DNA from: Streptomyces sp. T12
GTDB lineage: Bacteria; Actinomycetota; Actinomycetes; Streptomycetales; Streptomycetaceae
DNA: 64,000 bases
Reading direction: 5' to 3'
Assembly (NCBI RefSeq): GCF_028736035.1
Contig: NZ_CP117866.1
Coordinates: 2,852,001 to 2,916,000 of the forward strand
How positions within the stretch are numbered: position 1 is the first letter of the stretch; every line of letters begins with the position of its first letter. Made by a program: the position numbers and the translations under genes. Shown here piece after piece: positions 52,159 through 61,037 of this stretch. The notes beneath the pieces are model-generated. The model saw only the letters and a program-made list of their open reading frames with translations, searched no databases and had not been told where the DNA came from.

Positions 52159-52316
52159 AATCCCCCCGGTCCTTCCCTCACCTCCACAACTTGCACAAGC
52201 GGAATATGAAAGTCCGACATATCAGGGCCGATCGGAGGCATATGCTCAACGCGTTCTGCACCAGAGCTTCACATATGGAGCACAGGGCTTCCGCAGACCA
52301 CTCCGAGGGGGGAGGC

Positions 52317-52395
52317 GGCAGCCGTTCCACGAACCGGGTGGGGGTGGACTTCGCGTGGGACCGCGAGGTACGCACCGGTTCATGGAACGGCTGCC
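52317..52395. repeat. Long snap-back inverted repeat (21-bp arms, 37-nt loop)
   Basis: Arm one is GGCAGCCGTTCC, ACGAACCGG (52317-52337); arm two is CCGGTTCATGG, AACGGCTGCC (52375-52395), pairing at 20 of 21 positions. It lies in an AT-richer gap (52159-52425) that also has three CATAT words at 52215, 52238 and 52271 and no convincing gene. It could be a hairpin RNA, a MITE-like element or a terminator for the SDR. Confidence 0.6.
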
Positions 52396-52425
52396 GCACA
52401 GTCCCGGTCCCTGCAGCCGCGGTGC

Positions 52426-52748
52426 TCAGCGGCCGAGGATCCGGTCGACTTCTGCCATCTGCTCCGCGCTGAGCGGCCCCTTCGCCATCGCGCCCGCGTT
52501 CTGCTCGGCCCTCCTTGCGCGAAGAGGGCGGCGCGGGACGGGTCGTCGGTGCTCCAGGCGTAGGCGCGTATGAGCCCCTCGCGCACGAACTCCTCGCAGG
52601 CGTCACGGAGTTCGGCGGCGCGCTCCGGGTCGGCGGAAGAAGGTGACGCCCAGGTCGAGGGCGCGCCGGATCGCCCGGATCGACTCCTCGTCGTCGACCT
52701 TGCCCCGGCCGAGGGGCTGCCCGTCGACGGACTTGGGCTTCCCGCGGC
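52426..52748 (-). pseudogene. Decayed aldo/keto reductase gene with two internal deletions
   Basis: Three pieces of one AKR remain in order on the minus strand: SVDGQPLGRGKVDDEESIRA, then IRRALDLGVTFF (ends near 52648); then, in another frame, ADPERAAELRDACEEF, VREGLIRAYAWSTDDP and SRAALFA; then, in another frame again, AEQNAGAMAKGPLSAEQMAE followed by VDRILGR and a TGA at 52426. These are the N-terminal third, middle and extreme C-terminus of a normal 300-plus-residue AKR. The beginning, the cofactor-barrel core and the catalytic Tyr/Lys parts are missing, so it is nonfunctional. Confidence 0.8.
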
Positions 52749-52751
52749 CGG

Positions 52752-53078
52752 CTACGCCTGTCCGGTCTCGAAGCGGGAGATCCTGCCGTCGTCCTCCACC
52801 TCGAAGTGCCACCGGGTGCGCATCTCGCCCCAGGTGTCGTTGCGGTAGTGGGTGAGCAGGTCGCGGCCCTGGTTGGACTCCTTGTCGACCTCCATGTGGC
52901 CGTTGGAGGAGAAGATCTCCCGGTCGATCCAGTCGGCGAGGTCGCGCTCGGTGCCGTCGTCCGCCATGGTCGCGCCCGGCGCGAGGATGGTCAGGAAGCC
53001 CTCGCGGTCGTGGGCGTTGACGGCGGTGACGAAGGCGCGGACGGCGGGGTCGCTGAGTTTGGACGTCTGAATCGTCAT
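52752..53078 (-). CDS. NTF2/SnoaL-like small protein
   Basis: 108 aa with cone-fold features: SDPAVRAFVTAVNAHDREGF, ILAPGATMADDGTERDLADW, IDREIF and DTWGEMRTRWHFEVEDDGRI. Such proteins are isomerases, hydrolases or binding folds; no active-site pair is certain. The start is ATG 53078. Its stop lies four bases from the AKR pseudogene, so the two may once have formed an operon. Confidence 0.8.
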   Translation of the reverse strand: MTIQTSKLSDPAVRAFVTAVNAHDREGFLTILAPGATMADDGTERDLADWIDREIFSSNGHMEVDKESNQGRDLLTHYRNDTWGEMRTRWHFEVEDDGRISRFETGQA

Positions 53079-53212
53079 ACCGGTCAGCCTCACACCGGCC
53101 CCGCCGGCCCGCCACCCGAACGGCGGCGCGGGCAGGCCGACCGGGTGTCGTCGGTGCGACGGTGGAGACGCGGGAGGGGCGGGAGGGACTCCAAGGGTCC
53201 CCTTCCTGCCGT

Positions 53213-53277
53213 CTGTTCCCGCTGTCTGTTCCTGCTTTCTGTTCCTGCTGTCTGTTCCTGCTGTCTGTTCCGGGAGG
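53213..53277 (+). repeat. 13-bp tandem repeat array upstream of the DoxX gene
   Basis: Units CTGTTCCTGCTGT with small changes start at 53213, 53226, 53239 and 53252, with a partial fifth at 53265. The array runs up to the ribosome site (GGGAGG) of the DoxX GTG at 53282. Confidence 0.85.
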
Positions 53278-53281
53278 CACT

Positions 53282-53848
53282 GTGAGTGCTTACGACCGAC
53301 GTGATCTGGGCCTGCTGATGCTCCGGCTGGGAGCCGGCGGAGTGCTGGCCGCGCACGGTACGCAGAAGTTGTTCGGCTGGTTCGGCGGGCACGGGATCGA
53401 GGGGACCGGCCAGTTCATGGAGTCGGTCGGCTACCGGCCGGGCAAGGCGAGCGCGACGGCGGCGGGCCTCGCGGAGACCGGCGGCGGCACACTGCTGGCG
53501 CTGGGGCTCGCGACGCCCGGAGCGGGTGCGGCGGCGGCCGGTGCGATGGCGGGGGCGTCCGCGGTGCACGCCCCGAACGGCTTCTTCAACCAGGAGGGCG
53601 GCTACGAGTACGCGGCCACCCTCGCCCTGGCCGCGACCGGCCTCGCCATCGCGGGCCCCGGCCGGCTCTCCCTCGACCACGCCCTCGGCCATGTCCTCGA
53701 CCGCGGCTGGATGGTTCCTACGGCACTCGCGGCGACGGCTGCGGTGACGGCGCTGGTCGTGGGGGCGCGGAACAAGAGGCTGGACAAGGCGGAGAAGGAG
53801 GAGGGGGCGGAACTCTTCGACGAGCAGGAGGCTCTGTTCGGGGAGTAG
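53282..53848 (+). CDS. DoxX-family membrane protein
   Basis: 188 aa with four hydrophobic helices. Starts DLGLLMLRLGAGGVLAAHGT with the DoxX HGTQKLFGWFGG motif, then GLAETGGGTLLALGLATPG and an acidic C-terminal tail (KAEKEEGAELFDEQEAL). DoxX proteins join redox or thiol-stress complexes in actinobacteria. GGGAGG seven bases before GTG. Copy number of the 13-bp array upstream could affect its expression. Confidence 0.88.
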   Translation: MSAYDRRDLGLLMLRLGAGGVLAAHGTQKLFGWFGGHGIEGTGQFMESVGYRPGKASATAAGLAETGGGTLLALGLATPGAGAAAAGAMAGASAVHAPNGFFNQEGGYEYAATLALAATGLAIAGPGRLSLDHALGHVLDRGWMVPTALAATAAVTALVVGARNKRLDKAEKEEGAELFDEQEALFGE

Positions 53849-53893
53849 GTGGGTTCACGGGCGGTTTCATGGGTGGGTTCCCAAGCGGGGCCA

Positions 53894-54442
53894 TCACCGC
53901 CGCCCGCCGAACTCCCAGTCATGGACCTCGATGTCGGCATACCGGTCCGGGGTCAGCACGGCACGTGCCGTGTCCGGGTCCGGGGCCCGGAGCAGCACGG
54001 CCGTACCCAGCCAGGCGGCGCCGTCGTCCGACAGCAGGGGCCCGTACGCGATCAGTTCGTCCCGGTCGGCCGGGACGGTGAGGTCGGCGGGCTCTCCCGC
54101 GCCGAGGCCGAGCACCAGGTACCGGTGGCCGCCGGTCCGGCCACCGGGGAAGTCCCACATGGTGCGCCCCAGCAGATTGCGCCACCGGCGCAGCAGCACG
54201 TCCCGGTACACGCCCGCCTGGTAGTTCGGCTCGTCGAAGGCGAACGCGCGGGCGGCGGCGGAACCGGGCAGGTCGACGATGTGCACGCTGCCGGTGGGCG
54301 TCTCGCCGTCGTCGGCGAAGGTGGGGCCGCGGGCGATCAGCTCCTTCGCGTACCGGTCCATGTAGGACCAGTGCTCTTCCAGCAGCTCCTCGCGCGAGGT
54401 GACCGAGCCGGGCCGATCGCGGTGGTAGCAGAAGTACTCCAT
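53894..54442 (-). CDS. Tandem YciI-like protein
   Basis: 182 aa containing two YCII-type alpha-beta units: MEYFCYHRDRPGSVTSREEL with HWSYMDRYAKELIARGPTFA, and ADLTVPADRDELIAYGPLLS with TAVLLRAPDPDTARAVLTPD. YciI folds carry a His-Asp pair; HWSYMDRY fits that in the first half. Function unknown, possibly a small dehydrochlorinase-like enzyme. Start ATG 54442. Confidence 0.82.
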   Translation of the reverse strand: MEYFCYHRDRPGSVTSREELLEEHWSYMDRYAKELIARGPTFADDGETPTGSVHIVDLPGSAAARAFAFDEPNYQAGVYRDVLLRRWRNLLGRTMWDFPGGRTGGHRYLVLGLGAGEPADLTVPADRDELIAYGPLLSDDGAAWLGTAVLLRAPDPDTARAVLTPDRYADIEVHDWEFGGRR

Positions 54443-54522
54443 GCCACCAGACCCTCCCCGACGTACGGCGGCATCTCAACGGAGTTTCCGGGCCCCGGGT
54501 GGCTCTGTGCCAAGCTGCCCGC

Positions 54523-54882
54523 ATGACTGATCAGGCCGCCCCTGCCACCCCTTCCGACACCTCCGCCGACCTGTGGGCCTCCATCGACGACCTGTGGACC
54601 TGGCTCGACACCGACCGGCCCGTCGGCGGCAAGGAGGGCATGCTGCTGCGCATGCTGAAGCTGTCGGAGGAGGTCGGGGAGGTTGCCGAGGCGGTCATCG
54701 GGGCGACCGGTCAGAACCCGCGCAAGGGTGTCACGCACAGCTGGGAGGATGTGCAGGGCGAGTTGTGCGACGTGGTGATCACCGCACTCGTCGCCCTGCG
54801 CACACTGACCCCCGACGCCCGTGAGGTCTTCACCCGGCATCTGGCGCGGGTGAAGGAGCGCTCGCTGGGTCCGGCGTCCTGA
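54523..54882 (+). CDS. MazG-like nucleotide pyrophosphohydrolase
   Basis: 119 aa all-helical NTP-PPase. The metal site is KLSEEVGEVAEAV (ExxE) with ELCDVVITALVAL (ExxD). Single-domain, so of the MazG-like/house-cleaning type that removes odd dNTPs. The 3' 53 bp overlaps the convergent propeller gene. Confidence 0.85.
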   Translation: MTDQAAPATPSDTSADLWASIDDLWTWLDTDRPVGGKEGMLLRMLKLSEEVGEVAEAVIGATGQNPRKGVTHSWEDVQGELCDVVITALVALRTLTPDAREVFTRHLARVKERSLGPAS

Positions 54883-56539
54883 CGGGCTCCAGCCTCAGTA
54901 CGGTCCCCTCTCCGTTCGCCGACAGCAGCAGCGAACCGTCCGGTCCGGCCGCCAGGCCCGCGAACCGGCGAGCCATGCCCGGCATCCCGTTCGCGAAGAG
55001 GGCGGGCTCCGTACGCGGTACGACCCCCGGTGGAGGCCCGACCGGCAGGTTCTCGGCGTCGGTGCGGCTCTCCCCCGTCGTCAGGGACACCGCCCGCAGC
55101 CGGCGCTGACCGGTCTCCACCGTGAACAGCTCGTCGCCCAGGACCGCGAGCCCCTGCGGCGCGTCGAGCCCGTCCACGACGACCGTCGGCGGCCCCTGCG
55201 CCTCCAGCCGCAGCACCGCGCCGAGCCGCTCGTCGCTGACGTAACAGCGGCCCTCGGCGTCGAAGGCCACGTCCACGGGCCGGTCAAGCCCGTCGGCGAG
55301 CACGGTGAGGACATCGGCCTCGTCGACGGCCACGACCCGCCCCGCGTCCGACTCGGCGACCACGAGTGAGCCGTCCGGCGCGACCGTGATGCCGAGCGGC
55401 CGCCGCAGTCCGCCGGCCCGTTCCCGCGTCGTCCCGGCCTCGGGGTCGTACGTCTGGATCTGCCCGAACTGCGAGGTGATGTGCAGGAGTTCGCCGTCGG
55501 ACACGATGCCGTGCGAGAAGTGCAGCAGGGAGTGTGTCGTGACGCCGCCCTCCGGCGAGGGTTCGGGGCGCGCGACGCGGTAGTGGTCGGCGGCGTACAC
55601 CCTGCCGCCCAGGTCGATCGTCACGCCGTACGGTCCGTCGAGGCCGCGCGGCACGATCTCGCGGGTGCGGCCGTCGGGATGCATCTCGGTGACGCCGCCG
55701 CTGGAGTAGCTGGAGACGAACATGCGGTTCTCGGCGTCGAAGGCCGCGTTGTCCAGCCCGACGACGCCGCTGGTGACCAGCGTCCGCGAGCCGCTGCCGT
55801 GCAGGTCGATGCGGGTGACGATGCCCTCCGGGCCCCGGGACAGCACATGCAGCACCCCGCCCTGGTCGAACCGCACGGCGACCGGCTGGCGGACGTCGTC
55901 CGCGACCACCTCGGGCGCGCCCCCGTCCGGCGGGATCCGCCAGACCTGGCCGGTGAGCATGGGGTTCTCGCCGCTCATCATGTGCGGGTAGTAGAGGTAG
56001 CCGTCCGGGCCGCGCTGCATCGCGTTGCCGAGGGCGAGCCCCGCGGTGAGGACCACGGGGTCACGCCCGTCCCGGTCATCGGGGAAGAGCTCCATCAGGC
56101 GGCCGTCGGGCTTCATCTCGTTCACGAACAGCCGGTCGCCGATGCAGGTGATGCCGTTGGGGTTGTCCACGTCGCCGGAGACGAGCGTGAACTTCCCCTG
56201 CGGGCTGCGGCGCCACACCCGCCCCGGCACCAGGTCGGCGATGTACATCGAGCCGTCCGCCCCGAAGGCGAGGTCGTCCGGCGACTGCACGGGGCTGTCC
56301 ATCGGTACGACCACCTCGACCTCCCCGGCGGCCGGGTCGACGGCGCTGATCTGCCCGGCGAGGAACTGGGCGACGTACAGCCGCCCGTCGGGCCCGAACG
56401 CGACACCGTTGGAACCCCACAGCCGACTGGGCGGGTTGAGCCGCTCAAGTGCCCAACGGGCGCTGGTGGCACTCGGCCTGCCGGTCGCGTCGTACCTGCT
56501 CGGTTCGCTCGGTTCGCTCGGTTTCATCGCGGCGCTCAC
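54830..56539 (-). CDS. SMP-30/gluconolactonase-like beta-propeller protein
   Basis: 569 aa, about twice a single six-bladed propeller, built of repeats such as [60 protein letters not shown] and [20 protein letters not shown]. No signal peptide. GTG start overlaps the monooxygenase stop by four bases (GTGA). Lactone hydrolase activity would suit a monooxygenase that makes esters or lactones, but this is inference. Confidence 0.8.
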   Translation of the reverse strand: MSAAMKPSEPSEPSRYDATGRPSATSARWALERLNPPSRLWGSNGVAFGPDGRLYVAQFLAGQISAVDPAAGEVEVVVPMDSPVQSPDDLAFGADGSMYIADLVPGRVWRRSPQGKFTLVSGDVDNPNGITCIGDRLFVNEMKPDGRLMELFPDDRDGRDPVVLTAGLALGNAMQRGPDGYLYYPHMMSGENPMLTGQVWRIPPDGGAPEVVADDVRQPVAVRFDQGGVLHVLSRGPEGIVTRIDLHGSGSRTLVTSGVVGLDNAAFDAENRMFVSSYSSGGVTEMHPDGRTREIVPRGLDGPYGVTIDLGGRVYAADHYRVARPEPSPEGGVTTHSLLHFSHGIVSDGELLHITSQFGQIQTYDPEAGTTRERAGGLRRPLGITVAPDGSLVVAESDAGRVVAVDEADVLTVLADGLDRPVDVAFDAEGRCYVSDERLGAVLRLEAQGPPTVVVDGLDAPQGLAVLGDELFTVETGQRRLRAVSLTTGESRTDAENLPVGPPPGVVPRTEPALFANGMPGMARRFAGLAAGPDGSLLLSANGEGTVLRLEPVRTPDPASAPSPAPDAG

Positions 56540-58332
56540 CCCTCGCTCTCCACCAGCACCTCACGCATGCCGCCCTCGGACCGCCAGCGCCGCAGCAGCT
56601 CGTGGAAGGCGACCGGCCCGTCGCCGTACGACTCGCTGCGCTCCCGCGGGCTGCCCTCGTTGTTGTAGTAGCCGGGGGTGCACTCGGCCTGGAACTTGTA
56701 GAGGTCGGCCGCCTTCTGGCGGATCGTCGTCACCCAGGCGTCCTGCGCCTCGGCGGTCGGCTCGACGTACCGGGCCTTCCGCCCCCGCGCCTGCGCCACG
56801 ACCTCGGCGACATGCGAGGCCTGTTCGTCGAGGATGTGGACGAAGTTGACGGCGGCGGCGTTCTGCGTCGAGCCGAGCAGGAAGAGGTTGGGGAAGCCGC
56901 GGGTGGTGAAGCCGTGCAGGGTCTTGAAGCCCTTGGTCATCCAGGTCTCCAGCAGGCCGGCGCCGCCCCGCCCGTACACCGGGAGCTTCCCGGACAGTAC
57001 GCCCGACCTGCCGACGTCGAACCCGGTCGCGAAGATGATGCAGTCGACCTCGTACTCCACACCGCCGACCACGACGGCGTTCTCGGTGATCCGCTCGACG
57101 CCGTGGGTGTCGGCGGTGTCGACGAGGGTGACGCCCGGCCGGTTGAAGGTCGGCAGGTAGGTGTCACTGAACGTGGGCCGCTTGCACATGTAGCGGTACC
57201 AGGGCTTGAGCTTCTCGGCGGTCTCGGGATCCTCGACGATCGCCTCGACGCGGGAGCGCAGCTCGTTCATCTTCTGGAAGTCGGCGATCTCGTAGGCGAG
57301 TTCGCGCTCCTCGGCCGGGACGTCCGCGTAGGAGTTGGTCGGGATGAGCTTCTCCTGGAGCCGGGCGCTGGACGTCCAGGCGTCGTTCACCAGGTCCTCG
57401 TCCTGGCGGACGCCGGTGACGACCTTGAGGAAGTTCTCCCTGCGCAGCCGCTGCCACCCGGGCTTCAGCGATTTCGCCCACTGCGGGTCGGTGGGCCGGT
57501 TGCCGCGTACGTCGACGGAGGACGGGGTGCGCTGGAAGACGTACACCTGCGCCGCGTCGGCCCCGAGGTGCGGCACGACCTGGATGGCGGTGGCGCCGGT
57601 GCCGATGAGGGAGACGCGCTTGTCGGCGAGCCCGGTCAGGCCGCCGCTCGCGTCGCCGCCGGTGTAGGCGTAGTCCCAGCGGCTGGTGTGGAAGGTGTGC
57701 CCGCGGAAGGTCTCGATGCCAGGGATGCCGGGGAGTTTGGCCTGGCTGAGGGTGCCGCTGGAGACGACGACGTACCGTGCCCGCATCTCGTCGCCACGAT
57801 CGGTGCGGACGATCCACTCCGACTGCTCCTCGTCCCAGCGCAGTTCGGTGACCTGGGTCTGGAAGCAGGCCCGGTCGTAGAGGCCGAAGTGCCGGGCGAT
57901 GGCCTGGGCGTGCTGCCGGATCTCCTCGCCCGGCGCGTACTTCCACCGCGGGACGTAGCCGAGCTCTTCGAGCAGCGGCAGATAGATGTACGACTCGATG
58001 TCGCAGTGGATGCCCGGGTACCGGTTCCAGTACCAGGTGCCGCCGAAGTCCCCGCCCTGCTCGATGACCCGGATCTCCTGAACACCCGCCTGCCGCAGCC
58101 GCGCCCCGGCGAGCAGCCCGCCGAACCCACCGCCCACGACCACGGCCTCGACCCGGTCGTGCAGCGGCGCGCGGGTGAACTCCTGGTCGGCGTACGGGTC
58201 TTGGTCATCCACGCCGAATTCGCCGGCGAGATGCCGGTACTGGGCGCCGCCGTCGGGGCGGATCCGGCGATCGCGCTCGGCGCGGTACTTGGCGCGCAGG
58301 GCTTCGGGGTCGAAGTCCAGCTCCATCGGCAT
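56536..58332 (-). CDS. Baeyer-Villiger flavin monooxygenase
   Basis: 598 aa, class-B monooxygenase using FAD and NADPH to insert oxygen beside a ketone. FAD motif [20 protein letters not shown] (about residue 60), the BVMO fingerprint [12 protein letters not shown] near residue 208, NADPH motif [18 protein letters not shown], and ATGFDV late motif. GAGGAG upstream of ATG 58332; ATG 58326 is an alternative. Coupled to the propeller protein. A steroid or cyclic-ketone substrate is possible but unseen. Confidence 0.9.
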   Translation of the reverse strand: MPMELDFDPEALRAKYRAERDRRIRPDGGAQYRHLAGEFGVDDQDPYADQEFTRAPLHDRVEAVVVGGGFGGLLAGARLRQAGVQEIRVIEQGGDFGGTWYWNRYPGIHCDIESYIYLPLLEELGYVPRWKYAPGEEIRQHAQAIARHFGLYDRACFQTQVTELRWDEEQSEWIVRTDRGDEMRARYVVVSSGTLSQAKLPGIPGIETFRGHTFHTSRWDYAYTGGDASGGLTGLADKRVSLIGTGATAIQVVPHLGADAAQVYVFQRTPSSVDVRGNRPTDPQWAKSLKPGWQRLRRENFLKVVTGVRQDEDLVNDAWTSSARLQEKLIPTNSYADVPAEERELAYEIADFQKMNELRSRVEAIVEDPETAEKLKPWYRYMCKRPTFSDTYLPTFNRPGVTLVDTADTHGVERITENAVVVGGVEYEVDCIIFATGFDVGRSGVLSGKLPVYGRGGAGLLETWMTKGFKTLHGFTTRGFPNLFLLGSTQNAAAVNFVHILDEQASHVAEVVAQARGRKARYVEPTAEAQDAWVTTIRQKAADLYKFQAECTPGYYNNEGSPRERSESYGDGPVAFHELLRRWRSEGGMREVLVESEG

Positions 58333-58481
58333 GCTCTCCTCGGTCGTGGGGCCGGCCGCGGGGACGGCCGGGACAGGGGAAGTCGAGGACCAGTGAAGCG
58401 AACAGGACTGACGGCTCCCAGACAGTTCCCGGACACCAGGTCAATGTGAGTCAGACCACAACTGCCGTACTGCTGAGCGGA

Positions 58482-59174
58482 TCAGCCCAGCCAGTAGCCG
58501 AAGCCCCGCCGGGTGTGGATCAGCGCCGTCTGTTCGCCGTTCACCTTGCGGCGCAACCGTGAGACGAGCCGCTCGATCGCGCCGTCGGTGGGCGGGTCGT
58601 CCCAGACGTGCCGCCCGATCTGCTCCTTGGACAGCACGCGTTCGGCGTTCACCAGCAGGTGGCGCAGCAGGCGGTACTCCGCGGGCGTGAGCGCGATGGT
58701 GCGCTCACCGCGCCGGGCCCGGCGGGTGGCGTGGTCCAGCACGAGGTCGCCGTAGCGCAGTGCGCCGTCCCATCCGGCGGGCTCCGCGTTCCGCACCAAC
58801 TGCCGTGCGCGGGCGAGGACTTCGGCCACTCTGCCCGACCCCGCCCTGCCCCCTTGCCCGTCGGCGCCCGGACCGCCCCCCGGGAGGCTGCCCAGGAACT
58901 CTCCACTCCCGGTGAGCAGCAGGACGGCCGGGCGGTCGGGGGCCAGGAGACGGCGACTGTGCCTGAGCGCCTCGGTGTCCGGCAGGGTGACATCGAGGAT
59001 GACCAGATCGAACCGGCGCTCGGTGAGCCGGACGGTGGCCTCGGTGGCGCGGTCCACCACGACGGTCCGGTAGCCGGCGAGCTCCAGCATCGCGGAGAGC
59101 GGATCGGAGGTACGGGGGTCACCGGCGACGAGCAGGACATCCGGTACCGCGTCGGTCGACGGCGGCTTCGGCAT
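58482..59174 (-). CDS. Atypical OmpR-type response regulator (degenerate receiver)
   Basis: 230 aa. The receiver keeps the phospho-accepting Asp (FDLVILDVTLPDTE), but its acidic pocket reads VAGDP in place of DDD and the conserved Lys is absent: the region that normally reads GADDYVTKPF is GADGQGGRAGSGRV. The C-terminal winged helix is normal (IALTPAEYRLLRHLLVNAER, LVSRLRRKV, IHTRRGFGYWL). No histidine kinase is nearby. Likely an orphan regulator working without classical phosphorylation. Confidence 0.88.
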   Translation of the reverse strand: MPKPPSTDAVPDVLLVAGDPRTSDPLSAMLELAGYRTVVVDRATEATVRLTERRFDLVILDVTLPDTEALRHSRRLLAPDRPAVLLLTGSGEFLGSLPGGGPGADGQGGRAGSGRVAEVLARARQLVRNAEPAGWDGALRYGDLVLDHATRRARRGERTIALTPAEYRLLRHLLVNAERVLSKEQIGRHVWDDPPTDGAIERLVSRLRRKVNGEQTALIHTRRGFGYWLG

Positions 59175-59249
59175 ACGGTCACTTTACTCAGGTCTGCCTC
59201 GCGTCATCCGCGCCGGTCACGTCGGCCGACCTGCTTTTCTGCTGGGGGG

Positions 59250-59267
59250 CCGGGGGTTATCCCCCGG
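59250..59267 (-). terminator. Terminator after the lipase-like gene
   Basis: CCGGGGG TTAT CCCCCGG, a perfect 7-bp stem flanked by A/T-rich runs (AAAATGC, GCTTTTC), between the lipase-like gene and the response regulator on the minus strand. Confidence 0.7.
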
Positions 59268-59328
59268 AAAATGCAGCACCTGGGGGTTGCCTGGGGCAAG
59301 TAACCGCAGCCGAGGTCGCCTCACCGCG

Positions 59329-60831
59329 TCACGTCCAGGGCGTGGCGACGAGCCGGATCCGCGCGGCGCCGCCGACGAGGGGTGCGGCGGTGGTGGGCAG
59401 TTCGATGTGCGCGACCCAGCGCTCGGGAGTGGGGTCCTCGTCGACCCGGGGCTCTCCGGCGACGCGGTGGTCGCGGATGGCACCTTCGATGTCCGAGTTC
59501 CAGGCGGCCCAGATGCCGGGGCCGGCCTCCGGCGTGCCCACGTCGATGACGAGGGTGTCGGCGAAGTCGGCGGTCTGCTCCAGATGGTCGCCGAGACGGA
59601 GGATGCCGTGCCGCTCGCGCAGGGAGATGAGCCGCAGTTGGAGGATGAACCGCATCGGCTCGTCCGTCGCCTGCCTCAGGCCGCTGTTGAGGAAGGTCGT
59701 CGCCAGCGACACCGACGCCTCCTGCCCGTCCGGGGCCGCGTCGAGCTGGATCGGGCACCAGTGGGCGGCGAGCCGCTCGTGCATCACCACGGGCAGCCCG
59801 CGCACCGACAGCCGGGCCTCGGCCTGCCAGATGACGTCCTCGTCGCCGGACAGCCGGTAGTCGACCAGCGACGCCTCGATCCTGGTGTCCCCGAACAGGA
59901 ACCGCCGCAGGTTCTGGTACCCCTCCTCGGAGTTGACCATCCCGTAGCGCCCGCTGTGGCTGCGGTGCACGAAGGCCCGGTGGGCGCCCGGCACATATGC
60001 CCGCTCGATCTGCACGAGCCCGTCGCTGTGCGGCCCGACGGCGGCCGAGGACAGCCCGAGGGCGACGTCATAGTCCGCCGGGTCGGTCCCCACCAGGCAG
60101 AAGACCCGCTCGACGGGAAGCGCGCCCGGCCCGGTGGGCATCACGCGGGCGTCCCAGTCGGCGGGCGGGCCGTCGGGGTCCAGCCGGTCCTGCGGGGTGA
60201 GGTACTCGTACATCCGCCGGGGGCCGAAGATGTCGGCGCCCTGGATGCCGAGTGTGTCCCGGATCCGCTCCGCCCATCCGCCGCCGACGTCGAAGGTGAT
60301 GCCGCCGTGCGGGGTGCCGTAGGTGAAGAGCTTCGCGACGCAGTCGGCGGCGGCGCGGCCCCGGTCGGGCAGGACCTTCTGCAGCAGGCAGCGGCAGATC
60401 AGGCCGCCCATGGAGTGGGCCACGAGGATGACGGCGGGGGCCCCGCTCTTGTCCCGCACCCGGTCGATCAGGTCGAGCAGGTCGGCGGCGGCGCGCTCCA
60501 GCTGGTACTCCTGCGGGCTGCCGCCCCAGGTGGTCGCCGAGCGGTCGTAGAAGCGGTGGATCCAGATGGTGTGGGCGGGAACCTCCGCATGGTCGGCGAG
60601 ATAGGCGTTCTGGTCGCCCTTCACGAGCAGTTCGTAGCCCTCCTCCCGCAGCAGGCGCAGCAGCGGGCTCTCGAACTGGTGGAAGCGCGGCTGGTTGTGC
60701 GCGCCTACGCGGACGTGCACGGAGCCCTCGTTGAAGCCGTAGAAGGGGTCGTCCACGGCCTTGTCGATCCCTCGGGTCCCGCCGGCGTACCCCCGGACGT
60801 AGACGAGGGGAAGTCTGCGGTTGTCGTCCAC
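59329..60831 (-). CDS. Alpha/beta-hydrolase (lipase-like) with C-terminal extension
   Basis: 500 aa. N-terminal hydrolase: PLVYVRGYAGGTRGID (oxyanion region), nucleophile elbow VILVAHSMGGLICR near residue 152, YGTPHGGITF, and a candidate His near HSDGLVQIERAYV. Residues about 340-500 form a beta-rich tail of unknown type. No signal peptide. Such large cytosolic hydrolases are uncharacterised in Streptomyces. Confidence 0.82.
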   Translation of the reverse strand: MDDNRRLPLVYVRGYAGGTRGIDKAVDDPFYGFNEGSVHVRVGAHNQPRFHQFESPLLRLLREEGYELLVKGDQNAYLADHAEVPAHTIWIHRFYDRSATTWGGSPQEYQLERAAADLLDLIDRVRDKSGAPAVILVAHSMGGLICRCLLQKVLPDRGRAAADCVAKLFTYGTPHGGITFDVGGGWAERIRDTLGIQGADIFGPRRMYEYLTPQDRLDPDGPPADWDARVMPTGPGALPVERVFCLVGTDPADYDVALGLSSAAVGPHSDGLVQIERAYVPGAHRAFVHRSHSGRYGMVNSEEGYQNLRRFLFGDTRIEASLVDYRLSGDEDVIWQAEARLSVRGLPVVMHERLAAHWCPIQLDAAPDGQEASVSLATTFLNSGLRQATDEPMRFILQLRLISLRERHGILRLGDHLEQTADFADTLVIDVGTPEAGPGIWAAWNSDIEGAIRDHRVAGEPRVDEDPTPERWVAHIELPTTAAPLVGGAARIRLVATPWT

Positions 60832-60973
60832 GTCTTGCCTCCAGAGCGCCGGGGTCCACTACTCCTGGGTAGAGCAAGCGCGGAAGTCCGGCCTCCGGTA
60901 GTAGCCCGGAACGGTGATGTCACGGCCGGGCGGGGCTTGAGTGGCCCGGATCGGTGTTTTTTCCCCGTGGCGG

Positions 60974-61006
60974 CGACGGACCCGCCGCCCTCCCCCGTAG
61001 AGCAGA
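60974..61006 (+). promoter_or_regulatory. Promoter-like element of the sigma operon (copy 1 of shared motif)
   Basis: CGACGGAC, 15 C-rich bases, then GTAGAGCAGA, 31 bp before the exported protein's GTG. The same two words at identical spacing recur at 63281-63313. The GGAC and CGTA parts resemble ECF -35 and -10 boxes (GGAAC, CGTC) though the 14-bp spacing is short. The ECF sigma gene in the operon it precedes makes it an autoregulation candidate. Confidence 0.65.
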
Positions 61007-61020
61007 CGACAGTCGTCTGC
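61002..61020. promoter_or_regulatory. Perfect 19-bp palindrome in the 5' leader of the sigma operon
   Basis: GCAGACGAC A GTCGTCTGC, just before the ribosome site of the exported protein. It overlaps the end of the shared promoter element. A repressor operator or leader hairpin. Confidence 0.6.
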
Positions 61021-61037
61021 AGGGAGGGGAAAAGAAC

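Noticed and set aside
52206..52472. Small plus-strand reading frame starting MKVRHIRADRRHML
   Set aside because: Weak start signal, runs through the hairpin and into the pseudogene, no recognisable family. A short gene is not excluded.
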